Source of the DNA: Natrialba asiatica DSM 12278
GTDB lineage: Archaea; Halobacteriota; Halobacteria; Halobacteriales; Natrialbaceae
Length of the DNA: 64,000 nucleotides
Assembly (NCBI RefSeq): GCF_000337555.1
Contig: NZ_AOIO01000040.1
Location: 244,548-308,547, forward strand
Reading direction: 5' to 3'
Below the pieces are notes generated by a model. That model ran no database searches. It saw only the letters and a list, made by a program, of their open reading frames with translations, and was not told the DNA's origin. Positions 8,434 through 17,784 of this stretch are shown here, one piece after another. The position numbers were made by a program, and so were the translations under genes. Numbering within the stretch: position 1 is the stretch's first letter; every line of letters begins with the position of its first letter.

Positions 8434-10407
8434 GTGAGTACGCGAACGAGTGCGCTCGATGCAGTCGTCTTTGGGATCGACATCCAGAGCGGCGACATAC
8501 GCGGCGACGCACCGTCGTACGCGCTGGTCGAGTTCGACGGCGAAACCGTCACTCGGGACGTCGTCTCCCACCGAAAACTCAGGCGGCTGATCGACGACGA
8601 GGAGCCGGCGATCGTCGCGACGGACAACATGTACGAGCTGGCCGCCGACAAGGACCAGCTCATCCACCTGCTCGGCTCGTTGCCGACCGGGACGAAACTG
8701 GTGCAAGTGACGGGAGCCGAACAGCCCGAGCCGCTCTCTCGCGTTGCGAAACGCCACGGCATCCCCTACGGCAAGGAACCGATGAAAGAGGCCGAGGCCG
8801 CCGCCCGCCTCGCCGCCCACAACGTCGGCCACGAGGTCTCCGCCTTTACCGACACCACGACCGTCAAAGTCTCACGCGGCCGGTCGACCGGAAGCGGCGG
8901 CTGGAGCGAGGACCGCTACACCCGCCGCATCCACGGGGCCGTCAAGCGCCGCGCCCGCGAGGTCGAATCCGAACTCGAGGACGCGAACCTCGCCTACGAG
9001 ACGGATATTCGGGAAGCCTACGGCGGTTACGCGAACGCCGTGTTCACCGTCGAAGCGCGACCGAGCGACATCCCCGTTTCCAGCGCCCGCTCGGGCGACG
9101 TACGGGTCGAAATCGAGCGCGAACGCCGGGACGGGATCGAGTTCAGGCCGCTGGCAAAGCGCCGAGATCACGTCGTTGTCGGGATCGATCCGGGGACGAC
9201 GACCGCGGTCGCCATCGCGGGGCTCGAGGGCGAGGTGCTGGACGTCTGGAGTTCGCGCACGAGCGATACCGCCGACGTGATCGAGTGGATCGTCGAGCGG
9301 GGGCGACCGATCGTCGTCGCGGCGGACGTGACGCCGATGCCCGAAACGGTCGAGAAGTTCCGCCGGAGTTTCGACGCCGCGGGCTGGACGCCGGAGTCGG
9401 ACCTGCCGATCGACGAGAAGCAACATCGCACGCGCGAGCAGCCCTACGACGACGATCACCAGCGCGACGCGATGGCGGCCGCCCTGTACGCCGCCGACGC
9501 CCACGAAGACCAGTTCAAGCGCATCGCCGACAAACTCCCGCCGGGGATCGACCGCGGCGAAGTGATCGCCCGCGTCGTCGCCGGCGAGGAGAGCGTCGAA
9601 GCCGTCCTCGCGGATCTCGAAGACAACGACGGTGCGGACGAGGCGACGACCGAACACGAACCTCGCGAACTGACCGAGGACGAACGGCGGATCAAGGACC
9701 TAGAACGGCAGGTCGACCGCCTCCAGTCACACGTCGAGACGCTCGAAGGGCGACTCGAAGAGCGCGAGGATCGCATCGACGAACTCGAGGACGAACTGAG
9801 CGGTGCGCGACGGGCGGAACGCAAGGAAGTCCGCCAGAACCGCGAGGTGACGCGACACCGCCGCAAAGCCGAGCGACTCGAGTACGAACGCGACGGGGCC
9901 CGCGACCGCGTCGACGAACTCGAGGACAAGGTCGAACGGATGAAAGCCCTCTGGAAACTCGATCACTCGAATTTCAGCGACGTGTCCGCCGAGAAGGAGG
10001 GGCTGGCTCCCGTCAAGGTCGTCGAGAAGTTCACCAAGGGAGCGATCCGCGAAGCCGACGACCAGTACGGCATCGCGATCGACGACGCGGTCTACCTTCG
10101 AGACGCGAGCGGTGCCGGGCGCTCGACGGCCGAACTCCTCGCCGAGTTCGAGCCGCGAGTGATTCTCAAAGACGGCGGGCTCTCGGAGGTCGCAGACGAG
10201 ATCCTCTTCGAAAACGAGATTCCCGTGGGTCCGGCGGGCGACGTGGCCATGCAGGAAGTCGATGAACTCGCCGTTGCGCGCGAGGAAGACATCGAGGCCG
10301 TGATCGACGACTGGCACGACCGAGCCCGCGAACGCCGGCGGGATCGGAAGGCGGCGATGGTGGATCAGCTCATCAGCGAACACCGTGCGGGCGACAACGA
10401 AGTCTAA
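8434..10407 (+). CDS. DUF460 protein, predicted RNase H-like nuclease with coiled coil
   Basis: 657 residues, GTG start. It has two ribonuclease H-like segments: one near the N-terminus (VVFGIDIQSGD) and a second with VVGIDPGTTTAVAIAG (about 249-264) typical of Holliday-resolvase-like folds. A long charged coiled coil spans about 410-510, and a C-terminal domain follows (VILKDGGLSEVADEILFE). This is the archaeal DUF460 family, whose function is not established. The catalytic Asp of GIDPGTTTA is kept. Its stop overlaps the convergent next gene by 4 bases. Confidence 0.85.
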   Translation: MSTRTSALDAVVFGIDIQSGDIRGDAPSYALVEFDGETVTRDVVSHRKLRRLIDDEEPAIVATDNMYELAADKDQLIHLLGSLPTGTKLVQVTGAEQPEPLSRVAKRHGIPYGKEPMKEAEAAARLAAHNVGHEVSAFTDTTTVKVSRGRSTGSGGWSEDRYTRRIHGAVKRRAREVESELEDANLAYETDIREAYGGYANAVFTVEARPSDIPVSSARSGDVRVEIERERRDGIEFRPLAKRRDHVVVGIDPGTTTAVAIAGLEGEVLDVWSSRTSDTADVIEWIVERGRPIVVAADVTPMPETVEKFRRSFDAAGWTPESDLPIDEKQHRTREQPYDDDHQRDAMAAALYAADAHEDQFKRIADKLPPGIDRGEVIARVVAGEESVEAVLADLEDNDGADEATTEHEPRELTEDERRIKDLERQVDRLQSHVETLEGRLEEREDRIDELEDELSGARRAERKEVRQNREVTRHRRKAERLEYERDGARDRVDELEDKVERMKALWKLDHSNFSDVSAEKEGLAPVKVVEKFTKGAIREADDQYGIAIDDAVYLRDASGAGRSTAELLAEFEPRVILKDGGLSEVADEILFENEIPVGPAGDVAMQEVDELAVAREEDIEAVIDDWHDRARERRRDRKAAMVDQLISEHRAGDNEV

Positions 10408-10664
10408 CGACCCGCGCTATCTGCTCCGTCACGCTGAACTCGGTACTCGACGGATTCGACCGGTGCGAGAAACCGGGGTACGTCCTCGAGTTCGATTTCC
10501 TCGCCGAGATCGGCGACCTCGCTGACCGGACCGTTGATGAATAGGGCGCGGCCGATGAACGCGATGGCGACGAGCCCGGGCCCGATGATGGCCGCGGGGA
10601 ATGGGAGAGGGGTTGCAAGGCCGAGAACCGCGCCGCTCCCGATACTCGCGCCGAGTGCGAGCAA
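10404..10664 (-). CDS. small two-helix membrane protein; start codon uncertain
   Basis: From the TTG at 10664 this encodes 86 residues, with two hydrophobic helices (ALGASIGSGAVLGLATPLP and AAIIGPGLVAIAFIGRALF) and an acidic tail ending VQRDGADSAGR. The TTG lies just before helix 1. The frame stays open upstream with protein-like sequence (RTRTGNTLQYYDRI). The expected start position is GTT (10716-10718), one base from GTG. The true N-terminus may therefore use a non-standard start, or the start has mutated. The haloarchaeal family is unnamed to me. Confidence 0.6.
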   Translation of the reverse strand: MLALGASIGSGAVLGLATPLPFPAAIIGPGLVAIAFIGRALFINGPVSEVADLGEEIELEDVPRFLAPVESVEYRVQRDGADSAGR

Positions 10665-10782
10665 GATGCGGTCGTAGTACTGGAGCGTGTTCCCCGTACG
10701 AGTTCGAGGCGGTGTAACGACAAAACGTTCCGGAGAAATGATACGGCCGTTCGAGCGGCCGACTGGGCGGTTAGCCGAGCGT

Positions 10783-10962
10783 TCAGAACATGCCGAACTG
10801 CTTGAGTACGCTCGAGACGAGGGATTTGACGACGAGTCCGAGTCCGGCGAGGACGAGCGCGATGCCGACGGCGACCATCCAATTTGCGTACGCGATCACA
10901 CCGATTCCGGCGAGGAGAACGACGATGCCGACGATACCGAGCAGTCCGAGATTTTTCAGCAT
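10783..10962 (-). CDS. 59-residue membrane protein (DUF7470-like)
   Basis: A 59-residue protein of two hydrophobic helices (about 7-24 and 28-44) with the short linker AYANW and a C-terminal KSLVSSVLKQFGMF. It is the C-terminal part of a longer open frame beginning at 11310, but only from the ATG at 10962 does the sequence look like protein. The family name is from memory; function is unknown. It is divergent from the aIF1A gene. Confidence 0.7.
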   Translation of the reverse strand: MLKNLGLLGIVGIVVLLAGIGVIAYANWMVAVGIALVLAGLGLVVKSLVSSVLKQFGMF

Positions 10963-11077
10963 GTGCTGGCCTGCACAGGCGAGCGAAATAAACGGCGTGG
11001 TTCGGCGTCCGGACGAGAACGGGCGACGGACGGCGAATCGATAAAGGGTTAAACCGTTCGAACCCGAATCGTGCTGC

Positions 11078-11368
11078 ATGAGCGACGACGGCGAGGGCGG
11101 TCGGAAGAACCTCCGAATGCCTGACGAGGATGAGGTCTTTGCGACCGTCACGAATATGCTCGGCGCAAATCGAGTGACAGTACGCTGTGCAGACGGGAAA
11201 GAACGGACAGCACGGATTCCCGGGAAGATGCAAAAGCGGATCTGGATTCGCGAAGACGACGTAGTCCTCGTCGAACCCTGGGATTGGCAGGACGAGAAGG
11301 CGGACATCACCTGGCGCTACGAGAAGAGCGACGCGGACCAGTTGCGCCGGGAAGGCCACATTCAGTAG
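11078..11368 (+). CDS. eif1A: translation initiation factor aIF1A
   Basis: A 96-residue S1/OB-fold protein: a short basic/acidic N-terminal tail with GRKNLRMP, then [19 protein letters not shown] and [13 protein letters not shown], the conserved eIF-1A core, ending with the [20 protein letters not shown] strand. It binds the small-subunit A site during initiation. A TATA-like CGATAAAGGG lies about 35 bases upstream. Confidence 0.95.
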   Translation: MSDDGEGGRKNLRMPDEDEVFATVTNMLGANRVTVRCADGKERTARIPGKMQKRIWIREDDVVLVEPWDWQDEKADITWRYEKSDADQLRREGHIQ

Positions 11369-11820
11369 CTCGGTAGCGCCCTCGGGTTGCATCTCTTCTC
11401 GCGTTGACGCTTTTTAGCGAACGGGAGGCCCCACAGCAGTAGCCGTGCGGGCGTCCGCCGTGACGGCGGCCCTCGAAGTCACACTACGCAAAACGGTTCT
11501 CTGGCTATCGTTGCGCGTATCGTTTCTGAATGGATGTTCAACCCGGCCGGAGCGTTCCGTATGACGCCCGCTGGTGCATACTATGGCCGGAATCGATCCC
11601 GAATCGATAGCAGAAACCGGGGTGGTCTGAGCGATAGTGGTATCCTCCCGCGTTTGCTTGCGAACCGTCACAGAGTTCACGAGTTCGACGCGGTAATGAC
11701 GGTCGCTGTCCTCACTAAACGGCTGCGTTCGTCATCTATGAGGTAAGATCGGCGTGATTTGAATAATCCAATAAAGTACCGAGGAGAAACTATTTACCGC
11801 TGGCTGACTGAACGGTCAGT
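11369..11820. other. 452-base intergenic region before the P450 gene
   Basis: No convincing gene is found on either strand: the open frames lack protein-like composition and no tRNA fold is evident. The last 60 bases are AT-richer and hold the P450 promoter and operator described separately. Confidence 0.6.
11791..11820 (+). promoter_or_regulatory. P450 promoter with palindromic operator at the start codon
   Basis: TATA-like TATTTA at 11791-11796 is centred about 27 bases before the P450 ATG (11821), as for a leaderless transcript. The perfect-arm inverted repeat ACTGA-ACGG-TCAGT (11807-11820) ends exactly at the base before the ATG. A bound dimer would cover the transcription start. Arms of this kind are typical of TetR-family operators; no tetR gene is in this window. 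Confidence 0.55.
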
Positions 11821-12987
11821 ATGGTCGCCGTAGACAATCCCGGTATGAGCCGTCTGCCGGACCCGATTGGCTCTCCACAACGGCAATTGAACCCGTATCC
11901 GTGGTATCGAGAGATGCGTGAGACCAACCCCGTCCGCTACGACGAGACGCGGGGGTGCTGGGACGTATTCCAGTACGATGATGTCCAGACAGTACTCACT
12001 GATTTCGAAACGTTTTCCTCCGAATTCGGGTCCGGGCTAGGCGGGGTGAGCAGGGACAGCGCAGTCGATCTCACGGACACGATGATCAAGCGCGATCCCC
12101 CGGAGCACGAACGCCTTCGAGGGGTCGTCGACGAATACTTCCAACCGGGCAACCTACGCACGTTTAGCGATGATTTCGAGGAATTAGCTCGCGACCAGCT
12201 CGATACGGTCCTCGCGGCTGGAACCGAATTCGACTTCGCCGCAGAGTTTGCAGCGCCGATTCCGGCGAGCGTTATCGGAGAGATTCTCGGCGTCCCACGG
12301 GACAAACGCGAGGTGCTTATAGGCGTCAGACCGGGCGGCGAACACACGCAGGAAGAACTCAAAGCGTACATTACCGAGTTGGTTCAGAGGCGGAAGGAAA
12401 ACCCCCGGGACGACATCCTCTCGGAGGTGATTCACGCGACTCCGGACGGGAGGGAGATGACGCCGGAGGAGATCTATAATTTCTGTGCGTTGCTGTTGCT
12501 CGCTGGGAGCCACACGACGATCACCCTCCTGACGAATGCGCTCTGGATGTTTACGAAACACGACCTCATCGCAGACATTCAGGCGGGCGTTATCGACCTT
12601 GACACTGCGATTGAGGAGGTGTTACGGTACCAACCATCGGTTCATACCGTCGAGCGGATCGCGTCGACGGACGTTGAAGTCAACGGTACTACCATTCCGG
12701 AAGGCGATCAAATCGCTGCATGGGTTGCATCAGCGAACAGAGACCCACAACAGTTTGACGATCCCGAAACGTTCGATCCGGAACGGTCACCGAACCCCCA
12801 TATGACGTTCGGCAGGGGTATTCACGTCTGTCTGGGGGCACCGCTCGCTCGACTCGAAGCGAGAACCGTTCTCCCCGTATTCTTCGACCGTGTCTCCGAC
12901 GTGAGCTTCGCGACCGACGAACGCGATCCGATCGTCGGGCCGACGCTATACGGATTGCAGACGCTCCCTATCTCTGTCCAAACCTAA
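11821..12987 (+). CDS. cytochrome P450
   Basis: 388 residues, a soluble bacterial-type P450. The heme-ligand loop is FGRGIHVCLGAP (330-341) with Cys337. The I-helix reads LLAGSHTT (226-233), where AGHETT is usual, so the acidic residue before the Thr pair is replaced. K-helix ExxR is EEVLR (265-269), and the C-helix motif DPPEHERLR is intact. The substrate is not predictable. No ferredoxin or reductase gene is adjacent. An alternative start is Met9 (11845), but the promoter at 11791 fits 11821. Confidence 0.95.
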   Translation: MVAVDNPGMSRLPDPIGSPQRQLNPYPWYREMRETNPVRYDETRGCWDVFQYDDVQTVLTDFETFSSEFGSGLGGVSRDSAVDLTDTMIKRDPPEHERLRGVVDEYFQPGNLRTFSDDFEELARDQLDTVLAAGTEFDFAAEFAAPIPASVIGEILGVPRDKREVLIGVRPGGEHTQEELKAYITELVQRRKENPRDDILSEVIHATPDGREMTPEEIYNFCALLLLAGSHTTITLLTNALWMFTKHDLIADIQAGVIDLDTAIEEVLRYQPSVHTVERIASTDVEVNGTTIPEGDQIAAWVASANRDPQQFDDPETFDPERSPNPHMTFGRGIHVCLGAPLARLEARTVLPVFFDRVSDVSFATDERDPIVGPTLYGLQTLPISVQT

Positions 12988-13121
12988 TCGTCCTGCTCGC
13001 GATTGAACGGCCCCCAACGGTAACGCGAACATGCTAGGCGCTACTGGATCTGATGCTGCCGTCGTACCGGAATACGAGCGAACGAACGCCGCACGAGTGC
13101 GGATCTCGGTTCCGAGACGAC

Positions 13122-14243
13122 CTACAGGCCGGCGGCGTCTTCGATCGCGTCGGTCAGCGTTCGAACGGACTCCACGTCGTGTTCGCCCATGTGGCCGATG
13201 CGGAACGTCTTCTCGCCGAGTTCGGATCCGTATCCGTTCGAGAAGACCATGTCGTACTCCTCGGAGACGGTGTCGATGGTTTCGGCCACGTCGATGCCCT
13301 GCGTATTCTCGATGCAACTCACCGTCTGCGATTCGTAGCCCTCCTCGGGGAACATCCCGAAGTGATCGCGGGCCCATTCGCGCGTGTACTCGGCCATCTC
13401 CCGGTGGCGCTGATCGCGGGCATCGTGGCCCTCGGAGAGCATGTGCTTCATCTGCGTGCGGTAGGCCAGCATGATCGGAATCGCGGGTGTGGAGTGGGTC
13501 TGGCCCTTCCGGTCGTAGTAATCGAGCGAGCGCTGGAAGCCGCCGTACCACGACGCCGAGTCGCTCTCGAGTTCGCGATCGTAGGCGTCGTCGCTGACGA
13601 CGCAGACGCCCAGTCCCGGCGGCATGGCGAAGGCTTTCTGAACCGAGGTGAAGATAACGTCGATGTCGTGTTCGTCGATGGAGACGTAGTCCCCGCCGAG
13701 CGACGAGACGGCGTCGACGATGAAGGACGTGTTCGGATACTCGGCGATGACGTCGCCGATCTCCTCGATCGGGTTGCGAACGCCGGTCGAGGACTCGTTC
13801 ATCACGCAGGTGACGGCGTCGTACTCCGTGTCGCTCGCTTCGAGCGTCTTGCGCACATCCTCGGGTTTGACCGCCTGCCCCCACTCGTACTCGAGCGTGT
13901 CGACGTTCTTGCCGAGACGTTCGGCGACGTTAGCTTGGCGCTCGCTGAAACTCCCGCAGGTCGTCACGAGCACGTTCTCGTCGACGAGGTTCAGGACTGA
14001 ACTCTCCATGAACTCGGTGCCCGAGCCGGTGAGGATGATGACGTCGTTGTCGGTGCCGAGGAACTCCTTGGTGTCCTCGACGATGGTCGTATAGAGGTCC
14101 GTCATTCGGTCCATTCGGTGACCGAACATCGGCTCGCACATCGATTCGAGAACGTCGTCACGTACCTCGGTCGGGCCCGGAATGTACAACGTTTTGTCGG
14201 GATAGTCGTCTCTGTATTCGCGTTTCTCGGTCACGGAAACCAC
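13122..14243 (-). CDS. PLP-dependent aminotransferase, alanine-glyoxylate/serine-pyruvate type
   Basis: 373 residues from a GTG start. It is a class V fold-type I enzyme: N-terminal IPGPTEVRDDVLESM, the GSGTEFMESSVLNLV cofactor phosphate region, VDAVSSLGGDYVSID and the Schiff-base lysine in TSVQKAFAMPPG (Lys203). Relatives transfer amino groups between small 2-oxo acids such as glyoxylate and alanine or serine, or act as phosphonate or isocitrate-type variants. Context gives no further clue: it is convergent with the P450 gene. Confidence 0.88.
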   Translation of the reverse strand: MVSVTEKREYRDDYPDKTLYIPGPTEVRDDVLESMCEPMFGHRMDRMTDLYTTIVEDTKEFLGTDNDVIILTGSGTEFMESSVLNLVDENVLVTTCGSFSERQANVAERLGKNVDTLEYEWGQAVKPEDVRKTLEASDTEYDAVTCVMNESSTGVRNPIEEIGDVIAEYPNTSFIVDAVSSLGGDYVSIDEHDIDVIFTSVQKAFAMPPGLGVCVVSDDAYDRELESDSASWYGGFQRSLDYYDRKGQTHSTPAIPIMLAYRTQMKHMLSEGHDARDQRHREMAEYTREWARDHFGMFPEEGYESQTVSCIENTQGIDVAETIDTVSEEYDMVFSNGYGSELGEKTFRIGHMGEHDVESVRTLTDAIEDAAGL

Positions 14244-14422
14244 CTGAGTACGGCTTACTGCGTAGCGAGGCGGTATGGTACTTTTGATGCCGTCTTCTTT
14301 TGGCGGTCGGGAGAAGTGCTACTCTCCGATCTCGGGCTCACTGACGGTTTCTCACCTTGTCGATAGCCGCCGCGCTCCGTGAGCCGCCGTGCGGTGGTGC
14401 TGATGGCGGTGGTGGTCTTTCG

Positions 14423-15469
14423 TCAGTCTCCGTGCGGGGCAACGCGGGTCGAGTGGTCGCTCTCACTGAGACCGAGTTCACGATCACGCAGGTAGGCGTT
14501 CCCGTCCACGACGATACTGCTACCGTTATCATCGTCACCGGCAAGCAGGGGACGCTGGGGACCGTATCCAACCAGCGGACCGCCGACGCGCCACAGTGCC
14601 TCGAGTTTACAGAGCCCAAAGCCGGTGACGATCAGTGCGAATCCGAGGACCGTCGTCGCGGTGATCGCTTCGCCGAGGAGCGCCCAGCCGACGAGTGCGG
14701 CGATGACTGGCGTCGCGTAGTTGACGAGGCTGAGTTCGGTCGCGCCGACGCGCTCGAGGAGGACGAAGTACGCGAGGAAGCCGCCGGCGGTTGAGACGAC
14801 GCCGAGATAGAGAAGCGCGCTCAGGGTCGCCGAGGGGAGCGCGACCGTAGCGAGTCGCTCGCCGGGATGGAAGGCGCTCAAGCCGTGCAACAGGCCGGCA
14901 CCGACGACCATCGCCCAGGCTTGTACCGAGATCGTTGGGAGCGTTTCCTCGAGTCGTTCGAACAGAACGGACCCGAGTGCAAACACCGTGGCCGCGATGA
15001 ACAGCAGTGCGACGCCGAGGATCTGTCCGTCGAGGGAGCCGCCGGGAACGGCGATGACGACGATACCGACGAGGCCGACGAGGAGGCCGGCGACGGCGGG
15101 CGCGCGGAGCCGCTGATTCGGGAGCAAGAGGAGTGCAAGCGGCGGTGTAACGATCGGGGTGAGACTCAGCACGATCGCAGACACGGCACTCGAGACGTAC
15201 GACTGCCCGAGAAACAGAAACGCGAAGTGCCCGCCGACGAGCAGGCCGCCGGAGACGGCGATAGCGAGCCAATCGGTTTTCGTCTCGGGTCGCCACTCGA
15301 GTTCGCGAACGACGACCAGGCCGGCAAAGAGCACGGCGGCGATATCGAAGCGAAGCGCAGCGAACAGGATCGGGGGAAGCGTCGTCAGTCCGATTTCGAT
15401 CGCACTGAACGCGCTGCCCCAGGCGAATGCGAGGGCGACGAAGAGAACCCCAGTTCGATTGAGAATCAT
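14423..15469 (-). CDS. EamA/DMT family transporter
   Basis: 348 residues from the ATG at 15469, whose N-terminus MILNRTGVLFVALAFAWGSAF is the first transmembrane helix; the longer in-frame start at 15538 adds a polar stretch unlike the family. About ten hydrophobic helices form two EamA halves (second half begins near VFALGSVLFERLEETLPT). A roughly 60-residue polar C-terminal tail (GDDDNGSSIVVDGNAY...) is extra to the family. Likely a metabolite exporter; substrate unknown. Confidence 0.88.
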   Translation of the reverse strand: MILNRTGVLFVALAFAWGSAFSAIEIGLTTLPPILFAALRFDIAAVLFAGLVVVRELEWRPETKTDWLAIAVSGGLLVGGHFAFLFLGQSYVSSAVSAIVLSLTPIVTPPLALLLLPNQRLRAPAVAGLLVGLVGIVVIAVPGGSLDGQILGVALLFIAATVFALGSVLFERLEETLPTISVQAWAMVVGAGLLHGLSAFHPGERLATVALPSATLSALLYLGVVSTAGGFLAYFVLLERVGATELSLVNYATPVIAALVGWALLGEAITATTVLGFALIVTGFGLCKLEALWRVGGPLVGYGPQRPLLAGDDDNGSSIVVDGNAYLRDRELGLSESDHSTRVAPHGD

Positions 15470-15647
15470 TTTCGAAAGAGAAGGGGCGGGACTACTTTTG
15501 CATTCGGATTTCGGCGCGTCAGTGCCTCTCGGTGCCAAATTCGCCGCTATGTGGTATCACGAATCGCGGTATCGACGCGCATAGAGAGCGGCCGCTACTC
15601 GGCCGAGAGGCGTTAAAAGAATAGGGAATGAAAAGACGGCAGCAGCG

Positions 15648-16226
15648 TTATTCTTCGCTTTCGTTGCCGTTGCCGGTACTCTCGTTGCCGTTACCCGAAC
15701 TCTCGTTGCCGTTACCGGATTCGTCACCGTTGCCACCGCTTGGCGGCTGTTCCACTTGGATCTCGCCGTGCATTTGGCTCTCGTGGGGACGGCAGAGGTA
15801 GTTTTTCATGCTGCTCGTGACCTCGTCAATCGTGAGCGTCTGCGTTTCGCCTTCCTCGTTCATCTGGTCGGTCGAGAGGTCGTTGACGGGTTCGTCGCTG
15901 TCGTCGACGATTTCGATATTGTGGTTCTTTCCGTCAAGGTTCTCCCACGTAATTTCGTAGGACTGGCCCTCAAAGAGCACGAGAGTTGGGTTCTCTTCGT
16001 CTTCAATGGGGCTTGGTGAAACTCCTTGCCAGGCGCTCATTTCACCGCCGAGTTCGATAGTTTCGACGCCTTCCCAGTCCTCCACGTTGACCTCGTCGCC
16101 GTTGCCGTTTTCGCTGCCGTTCCCTTCGTCCGTGTCGTCGCTGCAACCAGCGACAAGCGCGGTCGTGGCCGCGGCACCCGTGATCTTCATCGCAGTCCGC
16201 CGTGAAATCGGGTTGTTTCGACTCAT
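15648..16226 (-). CDS. Tat-exported cupredoxin lipoprotein (halocyanin-like)
   Basis: 192 residues from the ATG at 16226. The signal has twin arginines SRRTAMK (9-10) and a lipobox LVAGC (Cys28), so it is probably exported folded and lipid-anchored. The cupredoxin domain has His103 (GKNHNIEI) and the loop CRPHESQM with Cys146, His149 and Met153, the type-1 copper ligands; the His-Met spacing is three residues. The tail is repeats of GNES-type units. It is a candidate electron carrier of the outer membrane face. TATA-like TTTTTAT lies about 29 bases upstream. Confidence 0.88.
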   Translation of the reverse strand: MSRNNPISRRTAMKITGAAATTALVAGCSDDTDEGNGSENGNGDEVNVEDWEGVETIELGGEMSAWQGVSPSPIEDEENPTLVLFEGQSYEITWENLDGKNHNIEIVDDSDEPVNDLSTDQMNEEGETQTLTIDEVTSSMKNYLCRPHESQMHGEIQVEQPPSGGNGDESGNGNESSGNGNESTGNGNESEE

Positions 16227-16626
16227 CAACTGAGCGTTATAGGCGGATACATAAAAATCACCATCTTCTTCCCCCACAGTGTCATGCGATTTCACACCAT
16301 GGTCCTGATCTGAAGTAATATCCTATTACCCGTCGAAACAGACGAAAAATAATATATTTATGCCGAAAATGCGGTCTTTTCTGAAATATTCACGCCCCAT
16401 TCGGGCTATTCAAACCCACCACCAAATCCGGTCGCAGCAACCGAACAGGTTCGGCTGAGGGGGAATGCCGGCTAACATATATTAGATCTTACTGTAGATG
16501 ATGTGAGAAAACAACCACCACCGTCGGTGGTCGAATCACTCCCGACGGGTTCCGCTCGGGTCGCTTTGCGGCGCTCACGCGAAACCGACGACGAAACCGG
16601 TTCGACTCGTCCCGTTCGTCCGGCGC
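16227..16626. other. 400-base intergenic region with a palindrome
   Basis: No coding sequence. It contains the cupredoxin promoter (16252-16258) and AT-rich DNA. The perfect palindrome GTAATA-TCC-TATTAC at 16315-16329 lies about 90 bases upstream of the cupredoxin ATG. Confidence 0.5.
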
Positions 16627-17721
16627 CTACTTCTCGAAGCCGTCTTCGAACCGGAAGGTGCCGTTCCGTTGGACGACCTCACCGTCGACCTCGATGAACG
16701 AGTTCTCGCTCATATCGACGATCATATCGACGTGGGCGGCGCTGTCGTTCTGTTCGTTGCCCTCGCCGACGGTGTCGTCGTAGGCCCGTCCGACGGCCAT
16801 GTGGACCGTATCGCCCATCTTCTCGTCGAAGAGCATGTTGTACGTGAACCGGTCGATATCTCGGTTCATGCCGATGCCGAGTTCACCGAGTCGGCGCGAG
16901 CCCGCGTCGGTGTTTAGCACCTCGGTCAGGATTGCTTCGTTTTTCGCCGCCGAGTGCGAGACGACCTCGCCCTCGCTGAACTCGAGGTACACGTCGGTGA
17001 TTTCCCGTCCCTGGTGGTAGAGCGGCATATCGAACAGGACTTCGCCCTCGACGCTATCGGGTTGTGGGGCGGTGAAGACCTCCCCGCCGGGGAGGTTGTG
17101 CTCGCCGTGGTCGTTGATCGTCGGGTTGCCGTCGACGGACATCGTCACGTCCGTCGTGTCGCCGCTGACGATGCGGATCTCGTCGGCGGGATCGAGGATT
17201 TCGACCATGTTGGCTTGGTGGGCGCGCTGTTCGTCCCAGTCCTTGTTGACGGCGTCCCAGACGAAGTTCTCGTAGCCCTCGGTGCTCATCTCGGCGAGTT
17301 GGGCGTTCGCGGGCGCGGGGAACTGGGTTAGACACCAGCGCGTCGAGAGGCGCTCCTCAAGGACCGGCCCGTGAGCCTGCTGGTAGGCCGAGCTGATTTC
17401 GGGGTCGACGTCGCTCGTCTGGGTGACGTTGTCGCTCGCTCGGATGGCGATGTAGACGTCCGTGTGCTCGATGAGCGCGAGTTCGTGTTGGGGCGTTTCG
17501 AACTCGCCGTCGCTGGCGCGCAGGAACGCACGCTGTTGGCGCTTTCCGGTGCGCTGGCTCGTCGTGACCGGATTCGCCCCCTGCTCCCCGATGACTTCGT
17601 AGAGTGCGACGACGAGGTCCTCGGCGACCGGGTGCGCGTCGATGATGACGTTGTCTCCTTCTTGGAGATCGACCGAATGATTCGCGATAATCTCGGCATG
17701 GTTTCGGATTCGCGGGTCCAT
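16627..17721 (-). CDS. M29-family aminopeptidase (thermophilic aminopeptidase type)
   Basis: 364 residues. The ATG at 17721 begins MDPRIRNHAEIIANHSV, the family start; a longer reading from 17784 gives an unlikely prefix. It carries the M29 metal-binding stretches in order: NEAILTEVLNTDAGSRRLGE, then DTVHMAVGRAYDD and NDSAAHVDMIVDM (H-x-D). M29 enzymes are cytoplasmic two-metal aminopeptidases. Downstream, a membrane-protein pair is read from the same strand upstream of it. Confidence 0.9.
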   Translation of the reverse strand: MDPRIRNHAEIIANHSVDLQEGDNVIIDAHPVAEDLVVALYEVIGEQGANPVTTSQRTGKRQQRAFLRASDGEFETPQHELALIEHTDVYIAIRASDNVTQTSDVDPEISSAYQQAHGPVLEERLSTRWCLTQFPAPANAQLAEMSTEGYENFVWDAVNKDWDEQRAHQANMVEILDPADEIRIVSGDTTDVTMSVDGNPTINDHGEHNLPGGEVFTAPQPDSVEGEVLFDMPLYHQGREITDVYLEFSEGEVVSHSAAKNEAILTEVLNTDAGSRRLGELGIGMNRDIDRFTYNMLFDEKMGDTVHMAVGRAYDDTVGEGNEQNDSAAHVDMIVDMSENSFIEVDGEVVQRNGTFRFEDGFEK

Positions 17722-17784
17722 ACCGGAGATGTATTCGCAGTGTTGGGATACCATTTTCGAATCGAAAGCCTTCGCCGGTCCCAC

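Noticed and set aside
8307..10265. 652-residue frame overlapping the DUF460 gene
   Set aside because: Arg/Gly/Asp-rich low complexity; the DUF460 frame carries the conserved motifs.
11414..11680. 88-residue minus-strand frame before the P450 gene
   Set aside because: Random-looking composition, no start signal; treated as intergenic.
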